Assembly: GCA_030672545.1 (NCBI GenBank)
Contig: DAOVGF010000036.1
Span: forward strand, 1 to 9,282
Source: Candidatus Aerophobota bacterium
GTDB taxonomy: Bacteria > Aerophobota > Aerophobia > Aerophobales > Aerophobaceae
Direction of reading: 5' to 3'
DNA length: 9,282 nucleotides
Part shown: positions 1 to 6,611 of the stretch, in pieces
How the letters are laid out: every line of letters begins with the position of its first letter
Position numbering within the stretch: position 1 is the stretch's first letter
Made by a program: the position numbers and the translations under genes
Notes under the pieces: model-generated
What the model was told of the DNA's origin: nothing
Seen by the model: the letters and a program-made list of their open reading frames with translations, nothing else
Database searches by the model: none

Positions 1-42
1 GTTGAACCGAGGATGCCTTTTGGCTACAGCTAATGACAAACA

Positions 43-168
43 TTATAGGTTGGTAGAGAGATTGAATTTGATTGTTTTCAATCCGTAATTACCCCTTTTA
101 GTTGCAAGAGTAAACTCTGTCCATCCGGTAGCCATATTCAAGAGATACTTCTTTGAGCAGGAACGATG
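43..168 (-). pseudogene. Transposase/integrase-core relic
   Basis: Read on the minus strand, an open stretch between an in-frame TAG (169-171) and TAA (43-45) encodes about 41 residues containing YLLNMATGWTEF followed by KRGNYGLK. The ATGWTE block resembles the segment after the first catalytic Asp in DDE/integrase-core transposases, which often read DxATGWTE. Here the expected Asp is missing and the frame closes on both sides. There is no recognisable start with a ribosome binding site and no terminal inverted repeat in the window. I read it as a decayed insertion-sequence remnant; the family is not resolvable. The match is from memory of the motif and is short, so confidence is modest. Confidence 0.4.
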
Positions 169-201
169 CTAACTCAAGACTCTACTGGTCAAGTAGATAG
201 A

Positions 202-504
202 TCAAAAATTCGTTAGCTCATTAGCCACCCGTAGAGGTTTGGTCAGTATTCTAATGGGTAATCCCAAACAAAAGGAAAAAGTATTTCGTTCAAACTCACA
301 GGCCAGGCGGAGAGGTTTGGTGGAAACTCTTTCGGTCCAGTCCCGAAGAAAGGCACGGTGGATTTCCTCCGAGGCTATTTTTGAGGTGTATCCGCATTTT
401 AGGCATTCCATTTTAATTAGCGAGTCCCCCAGGTAGGTAAGTAAAAAAGGAGACTCCTTAAGACAGTTGCTGCAAAGAAGAGTAGTTTTAACTTGTTTTG
501 TCAT
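202..504 (-). CDS. Small zinc-ribbon protein ('bh protein'-like)
   Basis: A 100-residue protein. The N-terminal half has two CxxC pairs (C11/C14 and C34/C37), a likely zinc ribbon. The C-terminal half carries two TKPLR(L/V)A repeats, one near residue 56 and one near residue 88. I recall this CxxC plus doubled TKPxR layout from short uncharacterised proteins annotated as 'bh protein' in anaerobic bacteria; the function is unknown. No signal peptide or membrane segment is visible. The ATG at 502-504 is preceded by AAAGGAG (513-519) eight bases upstream, so it is preferred over the in-frame TTG at 538-540, which would put that ribosome binding site inside the gene. It follows the E1-beta gene on the same strand but is separated from it by REP-like palindromes and a duplicated gene tail, so it is probably not part of the same functional unit. 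Confidence 0.65.
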   Translation of the reverse strand: MTKQVKTTLLCSNCLKESPFLLTYLGDSLIKMECLKCGYTSKIASEEIHRAFLRDWTERVSTKPLRLACEFERNTFSFCLGLPIRILTKPLRVANELTNF

Positions 505-540
505 ATCTTGTTCTCCTTTGATTATTTCTTGGCTTACCAA

Positions 541-567
541 AAACGCAGGCTAAAGCCGGCGCCTACC
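541..567 (-). repeat. REP-like palindromic unit A
   Basis: Read on the minus strand this begins GGTAGGCGCCGGCTTTAGCC and ends TGCGTTT. It shares the GGTAG...GGCTTTAGCCTGCGTTT frame with the element at 8611-8637, more than 8 kb away and on the other strand. The GGCTTTAGCC core forms a short hairpin. It is non-coding and lies between the E1-beta gene and the small zinc-ribbon gene, the usual kind of site for REP-type repeats. Confidence 0.6.
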
Positions 568-578
568 AGATTATGATT

Positions 579-600
579 GGGAGGCTAAAGCCTCCCCTAC
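579..600 (-). repeat. REP-like palindromic unit B (hairpin)
   Basis: A perfect 7-bp stem, GGGAGGC (579-585) and GCCTCCC (590-596), with loop TAAA. On the minus strand it reads GTAGGGGAGGCTTTAGCC followed by TCCC, the same GTAGG/GGCTTTAGCC design as unit A, placed in tandem with it. It lies about 80 nt after the E1-beta stop codon and could also stop or stabilise the operon transcript, but no U-tract follows, so it is not a standard intrinsic terminator. Confidence 0.6.
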
Positions 601-601
601 T

Positions 602-655
602 CAATTAGACAACGATAAAAGTTCAGTTGACTGGCAACAGATCTTTAACCCTACC
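602..655 (-). repeat. Diverged second copy of the E1-beta 3' end
   Basis: Positions 602-655 repeat 656-709 with a 54-bp period; 39 of the first 49 aligned bases match. In the E1-beta frame the true end reads AVKDLLEIN-stop, and this copy reads RVKDLLPVN-stop. Several differences fall at third codon positions and are silent (Val, Asp, Leu, Asn codons). About 20 bases after each TGA are also nearly the same. This fits the leftover tail of a second, diverged E1-beta gene, or an old tandem duplication. Confidence 0.7.
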
Positions 656-676
656 CAATTAGACAGCGACAAAAGT

Positions 677-1666
677 TCAATTGATCTCCAATAGGTCTTT
701 GACCGCTTGATAAATGTCGTCCTCCTGAGGAACATTTCTTCTTTCCAGCTCAGGAGAGTAGGGAATGGGAATATTTTTGCCTGCCAGTCTTCTAATAGGG
801 GCATCCAGAAAGTCAAAAGCTTCACTTTCTTCAACCTGGGAGAGAATCTCTGCCCCAAACCCTCCCCGCTTACAGGCCTCATGTACGATCAGGAGGTGCC
901 CGGTTTTCTTTACTGATTGGATGATGGAGAGTAGATCCAGAGGAACGAGAGTGCGGGGATCAACTATCTCTACTTCAATGCCTTCCTGGGAGAGTTTTGC
1001 TGCTGCGGCTAAGGTTCGAGGGATCATTATAGACAGTGGAACTATAGTAATGTCGGAGCCCTTCCTTTTTACCTCAGCCTGGCCGAGAGGAACCAGATAT
1101 TCCTCTTCCGGAACAGGTCCCTTCTGGCGGTAGAGTAATTTGTGTTCCACGAAAAGGACGGGGTTATTGTCTCTGATAGAAGATTTGAGAAGTCCCAGGG
1201 CATCGTAAGGAGTCGAGGGCATCACTACTTTCCATCCGGGAATGTGACAAAGCAAGGCTTCCAGAGATTGGGAGTGTTGAGCGGCCGCGCCGGTTCCTGA
1301 GCCTCCGGGTGTTCTCAATACCAGGGGTACAGGTGTTTTTCCTCCGTACATATAATTAATCTTGGCTGCCTGATTGACCAACTGATCCATTCCCACAGTT
1401 ATGAAATCCATAAACATAATCTCAGCTATCGGGCGCATTCCGGTAAGAGCTGAACCCACAGCCGCTCCAACTATAGCTGCTTCAGAAAGGGGAGTATCTT
1501 TTATTCTTTCTGCACCAAATTCCTCAAGTAAGCCCAGAGAGACACTGAAAGCTCCTCCGTATACTCCCACATCTTCCCCCAATAGGTATACGTTTATATC
1601 CCGATTCATCTCCTCCCGCAGGGCCCGATGTAGGGCCTCTTTGTAAGTCAACTCAACCGTAGCCAT
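677..1666 (-). CDS. acoB: ThDP-dependent dehydrogenase E1 component, beta subunit (acetoin/pyruvate dehydrogenase type)
   Basis: A 329-residue protein of normal length for E1-beta (transketolase pyrimidine-binding domain about 4-180, C-terminal transketolase domain about 195-320). With the alpha subunit it forms the heterotetramer that decarboxylates a 2-oxo acid, or cleaves acetoin, on thiamine diphosphate in the cytoplasm. Visible motifs are LLGEDVG (28-34), DTPLSEA with Glu62 in the position that activates the ThDP pyrimidine ring, and QHSQSLEA with His131 matching the conserved active-site His of this family. The ATG is preceded by AAGGAAAGGA. The gene follows the alpha gene by 67 nt. Overall resemblance is closest to acetoin dehydrogenase beta, but branched-chain or pyruvate E1-beta cannot be excluded. 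No E2 (lipoyl) or E3 gene lies nearby. Its 3' end is followed by a diverged tail copy. Confidence 0.88.
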   Translation of the reverse strand: MATVELTYKEALHRALREEMNRDINVYLLGEDVGVYGGAFSVSLGLLEEFGAERIKDTPLSEAAIVGAAVGSALTGMRPIAEIMFMDFITVGMDQLVNQAAKINYMYGGKTPVPLVLRTPGGSGTGAAAQHSQSLEALLCHIPGWKVVMPSTPYDALGLLKSSIRDNNPVLFVEHKLLYRQKGPVPEEEYLVPLGQAEVKRKGSDITIVPLSIMIPRTLAAAAKLSQEGIEVEIVDPRTLVPLDLLSIIQSVKKTGHLLIVHEACKRGGFGAEILSQVEESEAFDFLDAPIRRLAGKNIPIPYSPELERRNVPQEDDIYQAVKDLLEIN

Positions 1667-1733
1667 AGTATTTTAATCCTTTCCTTAGATATTTCTTGAA
1701 CCAAATGAACCTTATTATCCTCCCACTTTCTTG

Positions 1734-2696
1734 TTAGGGGGCGTAGACACCTTCCTCCAGAGTATCAAGAGAAGGAAAAGGACTTTCCTCGGCAAATTTT
1801 ACCGCCGCCTCAATAGCCAGATGGGTTTCTTCCTCCAGTTTTTCTATTTCTTCTTCCGTCAAAACATTGTTTTTGGAGAGATACTTTTTAAATCTTTTTA
1901 GGGGACATCTCTTTTTCCATTGGGCCACTTCGTCTCGGGTACGGTAACGTTCAGCATCGCTACGGGAGTGTCCCTTCCAACGATAAGTTTCCGCTATGAG
2001 CAAGGTTGGTCCCTGGCCGGCTCGGGCCCGAGAGACAGCCCGAGACACTTCCCGGTAAACTGCTAGGACATCATTTCCGTCAACCACTGTCCCGGGGATT
2101 CCATAGGCTTGGGCTCTGAGGGAAAAGTCCTTAATATTAAAGGCTATTTTGGTAGCAGTAGACATAGCATACTGGTTATTCTCGCAAATGAAAACTACCG
2201 GTAGCTTCCAGACCGAGGCCAGATTGACTGCTTCATGAAAGATTCCCTGATTGAAGGCACCGTCACCAAAAAAACATAGTACCACTCGGTTTAGTTTTTT
2301 CATTTGAATGGTTACTCCCGCTCCGCAGGCAATGCCAATGCTACCGCCTACCACTCCATTGGCTCCTAGATTTCCCTTTTCCACATCGGCAATGTGCATT
2401 GATCCACCTTTACCCCTACAGTAGCCGGTTTCTTTGCCTAAAAGCTCCGCCATCATTTTCTTTATATCAGCTCCTTTGGCAATGCAATGACCGTGCCCCC
2501 GGTGAGTACTGGTAATGTAGTCATTTGCTTCAATGGCGGCACAAGCTCCCACTGCTGTTGCTTCTTCGCCAATATAAAGGTGACCGGTTCCATGGATCTT
2601 CCCTTGAGCCAGAAAATCAGCCACTTTTTCTTCAAATTTTCTTATGGTAAACATCTGCCTGAGTATTTCTGGAAGCATTTCCTTTTTTAGTTCCAT
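1734..2696 (-). CDS. acoA: ThDP-dependent dehydrogenase E1 component, alpha subunit (acetoin/pyruvate dehydrogenase type)
   Basis: A 320-residue protein spanning the whole E1-alpha family. The ThDP/Mg motif starts GDGAFNQG (144-151) and ends ENN (172-174), the usual spacing. Other family landmarks are HRGHGH (65-70), RGKGGSMH (94-101), the NNQYAMST loop after the cofactor motif and RWKGHSRSD (239-247). It binds the diphosphate end of ThDP and pairs with the beta subunit encoded just downstream. The AYGIPG/VVDGNDV/RARAGQGPTL pattern is typical of acetoin dehydrogenase and related pyruvate E1-alpha. I start it at ATG 2694-2696 because AAGGAG (2707-2712) lies 10 nt upstream. The in-frame ATG at 2715-2717 would place that site inside codons 2-4 and has only a weak site of its own. 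The GDGAFNQG signature argues against a split transketolase. Confidence 0.88.
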   Translation of the reverse strand: MELKKEMLPEILRQMFTIRKFEEKVADFLAQGKIHGTGHLYIGEEATAVGACAAIEANDYITSTHRGHGHCIAKGADIKKMMAELLGKETGYCRGKGGSMHIADVEKGNLGANGVVGGSIGIACGAGVTIQMKKLNRVVLCFFGDGAFNQGIFHEAVNLASVWKLPVVFICENNQYAMSTATKIAFNIKDFSLRAQAYGIPGTVVDGNDVLAVYREVSRAVSRARAGQGPTLLIAETYRWKGHSRSDAERYRTRDEVAQWKKRCPLKRFKKYLSKNNVLTEEEIEKLEEETHLAIEAAVKFAEESPFPSLDTLEEGVYAP

Positions 2697-2811
2697 TGTT
2701 CGTAGGCTCCTTGTCATAACCCATCTTTTTGTTCACTGAGGTAGTTTAAGAACTTCCTTGTCTGTACTTTTAATCCATTTCAGCCCAGTAAAATTTTAAA
2801 CAATCTACTTG

Positions 2812-2830
2812 TGGGTAGGTCGCCTACCCA
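2812..2830 (-). terminator. Terminator-like hairpin after the second MDR gene
   Basis: A perfect 8-bp inverted repeat, TGGGTAGG (2812-2819) and CCTACCCA (2823-2830), with a 3-nt loop, 25 nt after the dehydrogenase stop and about 115 nt before the E1-alpha start. The following minus-strand bases are A/T-rich (TTGTTTAAAATTTT) but not a clean T-run. It may end or weaken transcription between the dehydrogenase and the E1 genes, or protect the upstream mRNA from decay. Confidence 0.45.
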
Positions 2831-2854
2831 GACAGAGAACTTCAATGATCTGGT

Positions 2855-3880
2855 TCACTTGTTTTCAACCAGGACCTTGAGAGATTCTCCGGCTTCGGTT
2901 ACCAATTGGAAGGCCTGATTAATCTCCGTTAGGTCAAATTGATGAGTGATTAAATTGCCCGCCTTAATTTTCCCTTCTTGAAGAAGCTCAAAGGCTAGAT
3001 GGGTGTCCGTCTCGGTTGAGGAATAACTGGGAATGATGGATATTTCGGAGAAGAAAATATGGCTTATATCCAAAGGCAAAGGATTTTCTGGCGAAGCCGG
3101 TCCATAAATGTAGAGGGTGCGGCCCTTTTCTACCAACTGCAGGCCCAAGGCGACAGCTTTTACATTTCCCGCTGTTACTATGACCAGATCAGCTCCCCGA
3201 CCCTTGTTTAGTTCTCTTACTATTTCCAGAGGGTTATCCTTAGCTGGATTTATGGTGTAATCAGCTCCTAACTGGCTGGCTTTTTTCAGCTTCCAGTCCA
3301 AAAGATCCAGGACAAGTACCTTACCGGCTCCCCACAATTTGGCTAATTGAAGATGAGTTAGGCCGTTAAAACCGGCTCCTACTATGACAACCAGATCCTG
3401 CGGATGCATGTTTACCCTTTTTAGTCCCCGAATACAACAAGAAATAGGTTCAATAAGGGTTCCCTCTTGGAATCCCATTTCTGCTGGGAGCTTGATAACC
3501 CCCTTTTCTGTATTTAGAGGTCCGGCCCGGAAATATTCAGCGAAACCTCCCGGGTCCAGATGAGTACTTCTGTAAGTCGGGCACATAGTGAAACTACCTC
3601 GAAGGCAGTAGTAACAAGTGTGACAGGGAATATGGTGATGGATATAAACTCGATCTCCCACCTTCACCTTCTTTACTTCCTTTCCGGCTCTCTCAACTAT
3701 TCCGGTGGCCTCGTGTCCCAGAAACATGGGAGCTCTTGGTTTTCGGTACCATTCCAGAGCGTCACTGGAACAGATTCCACAGAATTTCATTTTTACCAGT
3801 AGTTCTCTGGGTCCAATTTCCGGAACAGGGACTTCTTCAATTCTAACGTCGGAATTACTATAATACTTGGCTGCTTTCAT
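2855..3880 (-). CDS. Zinc-dependent medium-chain alcohol/polyol dehydrogenase
   Basis: A 341-residue member of the MDR zinc alcohol dehydrogenase family (sorbitol/threonine dehydrogenase-like). It probably oxidises a secondary alcohol of a sugar, polyol or sugar acid with NAD. Catalytic zinc ligands are visible: Cys37 in CGICSSD, His56-Glu57 in GHEATG and Glu144 in LIEP. A structural zinc site is formed by C86, C89, C92 and C100. The Rossmann motif GAGFNG (168-173) is followed by an acidic residue (Asp192) at the end of the second strand, which favours NAD over NADP. I start at ATG 3878-3880 (MKAAKYY, the usual family beginning), served by AAGGTGA; an in-frame GTG at 3893-3895 would add five residues. 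The substrate is not identifiable. It follows the kinase by 49 nt on the same strand. Confidence 0.85.
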   Translation of the reverse strand: MKAAKYYSNSDVRIEEVPVPEIGPRELLVKMKFCGICSSDALEWYRKPRAPMFLGHEATGIVERAGKEVKKVKVGDRVYIHHHIPCHTCYYCLRGSFTMCPTYRSTHLDPGGFAEYFRAGPLNTEKGVIKLPAEMGFQEGTLIEPISCCIRGLKRVNMHPQDLVVIVGAGFNGLTHLQLAKLWGAGKVLVLDLLDWKLKKASQLGADYTINPAKDNPLEIVRELNKGRGADLVIVTAGNVKAVALGLQLVEKGRTLYIYGPASPENPLPLDISHIFFSEISIIPSYSSTETDTHLAFELLQEGKIKAGNLITHQFDLTEINQAFQLVTEAGESLKVLVENK

Positions 3881-3929
3881 TTTCACCTTTTTCACCAGTT
3901 ATAACGCCAATGAAATATAAATTTATGAG

Positions 3930-5465
3930 TTATGATATGATTTTTTCTCTTAGGTCCCAATCTTCCCAGAGATGCTCACGCATCTGCTGATAAAGCTCAT
4001 AAATTTGTAAATACTTCCGGTGATGAAGAAGATTAGGCGGATATTCTTTTTCTATCTGGACAGTTTTTTCTACTGCTTCTATCAGATTGGGATAAATTCC
4101 TACGGCTACTCCTGCTACTAAAGCAGCTCCCATAGCTCCCAGTTCTGTTCCTCGGAAGGTTTTTATTGTTTTTCCGGTAGCATCGGCAAAAATTTCACAC
4201 CAGAGCTTACTTTTTGCTCCTCCTCCGGTTAGTCTGATTTCCTGGATCTCCACGGGTATATGATTAAAGCAATCCAGCATAGAAAGGGCTACCCCTTCAT
4301 AAACCGCTCGCAGTAAATGCCCGCGATTATGCTCCAGACTAATGCCGAAGAATTGAGCCCGGGCCGAGGGTTTAACGAAAGGGGCTCTCTCACCTCCTGG
4401 ATTAAGATAAGGATGATAAATTACTCCTTCTGATCCCACCGGAATTTTTGATATTTTACCTTCCAGAAGAGCATAAAAGTCTTCCCCCCTTTTTTTAGCC
4501 TCCCTTTTATCCTCTAGACAACATTCTCGGACAAACCAATCTAAATTTGGTGTTCCGGCCATACTGGGCATAGCTCGGATAAACTTTCCAGATAAGGGGT
4601 AGGCCAAACTCATTCCCACTGATTTCGACTCTAAAATAAGTTGGTCAGCCAGAACAGCATTGAAACAAGTAGTCCCCACGATGGCATAGGCCTGTCCGTG
4701 ATGGACGACTCCCAGGGCTATGGGCATAGCTACTACGTCAATCATTCCGGCAATCACGGGAGTTCCCTTTCTTAATCCGGTTTCTTCCGCTGCCTGTCTG
4801 GTGATCTCTCCACTTAACTTGGCTGAGGGTAAAATTTGGGGAAAGATTTGACGGTAAGGAGTGATTTGAAAAATCTCAAAGAGCTTATCGGAGTAACATC
4901 TTTTCTCCAAGTTAATGGGACCCCGAGAGGCGTCGGATTCATCAGTACTTATTTGGCCAGTGAGTTTTAGCTTAATCCAGTCTTTGGCAAAGAGAAAATG
5001 ACAGCTTCTTTTCAGATTATCCGGCTCATTTTTCTCCAGCCATTTAATGATAGCGGCGGCTGTTCCGGCAAAAATTGCTGAGCCGGATATCTTAAATCCC
5101 CGGGAGTCCGCTCCTTCTTTTTGCCACCGAGTAACAATTTCTCCCGCTCGCCCGTCTATCCAGAGAATAGAGGCTCTGACCGGCCTGAGCTGCTTATCAA
5201 TTAAACGACAACCGTCTCCCTGTCCACTTATTCCGATGCCGGTAATATCAGAAGGTGAAACTCTACTTTTGCTTAAGACCTCACGAATAGTATCTCTAAC
5301 CGTTTCCCAGACAGAGTCCATATTTTGCTCTGCCCATCCTGGCCGGGGTATTTCGATCGAGACCGGTCTTCGGCTTAGTGAGATGATGTTACCGTCTAAA
5401 TCAAAAATAGCCGTTTTTACTGCCGATGTTCCCGCATCAATTCCCACTAAAAAATCTTTAGCCAT
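3930..5465 (-). CDS. FGGY-family carbohydrate (ketose/polyol) kinase
   Basis: A 511-residue protein, normal for FGGY kinases, with both actin-like domains. It transfers phosphate from ATP to a sugar or polyol in the cytoplasm. The N-terminal phosphate loop is GIDAGTSAVK (8-17). The catalytic Asp is D243 in GMIDVVA. The second phosphate loop is IVGTTCFN (262-269), and the adenosine site is LTGGGAKSKLW (412-422) followed by ADATGK. D-xylulokinases carry GQMHG at the substrate loop; this protein has GQGDG (81-85) followed by CRLID. From memory, erythritol kinase-type proteins have a similar GQGDG-x-x-LID, so a tetritol, tetrulose or other unusual ketose is more likely than D-xylulose. The start is 19 nt after the upstream dehydrogenase stop; AAGGA abuts that stop, suggesting coupled translation. 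Confidence 0.85.
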   Translation of the reverse strand: MAKDFLVGIDAGTSAVKTAIFDLDGNIISLSRRPVSIEIPRPGWAEQNMDSVWETVRDTIREVLSKSRVSPSDITGIGISGQGDGCRLIDKQLRPVRASILWIDGRAGEIVTRWQKEGADSRGFKISGSAIFAGTAAAIIKWLEKNEPDNLKRSCHFLFAKDWIKLKLTGQISTDESDASRGPINLEKRCYSDKLFEIFQITPYRQIFPQILPSAKLSGEITRQAAEETGLRKGTPVIAGMIDVVAMPIALGVVHHGQAYAIVGTTCFNAVLADQLILESKSVGMSLAYPLSGKFIRAMPSMAGTPNLDWFVRECCLEDKREAKKRGEDFYALLEGKISKIPVGSEGVIYHPYLNPGGERAPFVKPSARAQFFGISLEHNRGHLLRAVYEGVALSMLDCFNHIPVEIQEIRLTGGGAKSKLWCEIFADATGKTIKTFRGTELGAMGAALVAGVAVGIYPNLIEAVEKTVQIEKEYPPNLLHHRKYLQIYELYQQMREHLWEDWDLREKIIS

Positions 5466-5484
5466 TTCCTAATTCATTGTCCTT

Positions 5485-6534
5485 TCAGGGAGTCATAGTA
5501 ACCTTGATGGCATCATTTTTCTTACTTTCCGAAGTCTCTATAGCTTTTCTCCACTCAGAAAGAGGAAAATTATGAGTAGCGATTTTCTCAGTGTGGACCA
5601 GTCCTTCGTTTAAATATTTTATAGCCAGCGGGTAAGTGTAAGCACCGAGATGGCCTCCAATAATTTCCAGTTCCTTAACATCGCTGATGATACTGAGATC
5701 AATACAGGTTTTTTTAGCGAATACGGCGAATTCCATCAATCTTCCTCTTCGTCGGAGCATTTCTATGGCTGCTTCTACCGCCTGGGGACTTCCACTAGCC
5801 TCAAGAACTACATCACATCCCAGACCACCGGTAAGCTCTTTTACCCTTTCCACGGGGTCTTCTTCCAGGGGATTTATTATCACATCGGCTCCTAATTCCT
5901 TGGCTAGTTCTCTCCGATAATTATCCGGTTCCATCACCACAATTTTTTGGGGATGTTTGAGTTTCAGAGTTTCTAACATAAGCAACCCGATGGCTCCTGC
6001 ACCCGCAATAACAGCTACCTCTCCCAGTTGAACGTTAGCTCTCTGAACTCCATGGATGGCACAGGCAAAAGGCTCTATGAGAATGGCTTTTTCATAAGAC
6101 AGATCCGGAGGAACTTTCCAAACTATGGATTTAGCCGGGTATTTAATGTATTCAGCCCAGCCACCATCTGGTCCGGAAACACCGAAAACCTCGTGGACGT
6201 CGCACATATTGTAGATTCCTCTCTTACAGAAATAGCATTCCCAGCAGGGAACAATTTGCTCGGCAATGGCTTTATCCCCAACTTTCAAACTAAATTTTGC
6301 GGCCGCTCCTGGTCCCAGTTCTACCACTTCGCCGATAAACTCATGGCCGGCTGTTATGGGAGCATGATCATAGGCTACCTGGCTGAAATAAGCCTTTCCA
6401 TGAAATATTTTGGGGTCAGCCGCACAGATTCCGCATCTTCCAACCTTGACCAGTACTTCTTCCCGCCCAACTTTGGGTATCTCTACTTCTTCGTATCGGA
6501 AATCCTCTTTTCCGTAAATTACTACCCCTTTAAT
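5485..6534 (-). CDS. Zinc-dependent dehydrogenase, erythritol/L-threitol dehydrogenase-like, with probable ATT start
   Basis: Full-length MDR zinc dehydrogenase of 349 residues if read from ATT at 6532-6534. Catalytic zinc ligands are Cys37 (CGICAAD), His64-Glu65 (GHEF) and Glu154 (LIEP). The structural zinc site is C97, C100, C103 and C111. The Rossmann motif is GAGAIG (178-183), with acidic Glu202 after the second strand (NAD-type). The AEQIVPC and GWAEYIK segments resemble proteins annotated as erythritol/L-threitol dehydrogenase, which oxidise a tetritol to erythrulose; this is recognition from memory. No ATG, GTG or TTG occurs in frame between the upstream stop (6559-6561) and GTG 6325-6327. 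Starting there would remove 69 residues including Cys37, His64 and Glu65. AGGAGGT sits 6 nt before the ATT, and the next residues (KGVVIYG) are where family proteins begin. Confidence 0.82.
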   Translation of the reverse strand: MKGVVIYGKEDFRYEEVEIPKVGREEVLVKVGRCGICAADPKIFHGKAYFSQVAYDHAPITAGHEFIGEVVELGPGAAAKFSLKVGDKAIAEQIVPCWECYFCKRGIYNMCDVHEVFGVSGPDGGWAEYIKYPAKSIVWKVPPDLSYEKAILIEPFACAIHGVQRANVQLGEVAVIAGAGAIGLLMLETLKLKHPQKIVVMEPDNYRRELAKELGADVIINPLEEDPVERVKELTGGLGCDVVLEASGSPQAVEAAIEMLRRRGRLMEFAVFAKKTCIDLSIISDVKELEIIGGHLGAYTYPLAIKYLNEGLVHTEKIATHNFPLSEWRKAIETSESKKNDAIKVTMTP

Positions 6535-6540
6535 TTTAGC

Positions 6541-6547
6541 ACCTCCT
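6541..6547 (-). promoter_or_regulatory. Shine-Dalgarno supporting the ATT start
   Basis: On the minus strand the sequence is GGAGGAGGTGCTAAA followed directly by ATT. AGGAGGT (6541-6547) lies 6 nt before the ATT, a standard distance, and is one of the strongest ribosome binding sites in the window. It decides the start of the threitol dehydrogenase-like gene. Confidence 0.75.
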
Positions 6548-6579
6548 CCAAAAATAATTTAAATTAGCCCAGATTTTTT

Positions 6580-6607
6580 ATTGTAAATTAACTTCCCTTC
6601 TTGTCAA
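6580..6607 (-). promoter_or_regulatory. Sigma-70-type promoter of the dehydrogenase-kinase-E1 series
   Basis: On the minus strand there is a perfect -35 TTGACA (6602-6607), a 16-bp spacer, and -10 TACAAT (6580-6585), five of six consensus bases. Transcription would begin near 6573, giving a leader of about 40 nt that includes the strong Shine-Dalgarno. It begins just after the stop of the SorC-type remnant, so the downstream genes can be expressed independently of the isomerase gene. Confidence 0.6.
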
Positions 6608-6611
6608 ATCT

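Noticed and set aside
45..90. GGTTGGTAGAG followed by a GATTGAA/TTCAATC stem, recalling a tRNA D-arm and anticodon arm
   Set aside because: No acceptor stem, T-arm or CCA can be fitted around it, and the minus strand reads as a transposase fragment.
601..882. 93-codon minus-strand frame overlapping the E1-beta end, with an internal LLSLSN repeat
   Set aside because: The protein repeat is only the 54-bp tail duplication read in a shifted frame.
1734..2696. Split transketolase N-terminal subunit (as in apulose-4-phosphate transketolase)
   Set aside because: The ThDP motif and the HRGHGH and RGKGGSMH blocks are those of pyruvate/acetoin dehydrogenase E1-alpha, not transketolase.
2697..2717. 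Upstream ATG for the E1-alpha gene
   Set aside because: The AAGGAG at 2707-2712 would lie inside the gene and correctly serves the ATG at 2696.
6028..6567. Long plus-strand open frame opposite the threitol dehydrogenase-like gene
   Set aside because: It is antisense to conserved zinc-binding and N-terminal coding sequence, has low-complexity Phe/Ser/Asn-rich composition and no ribosome binding site.
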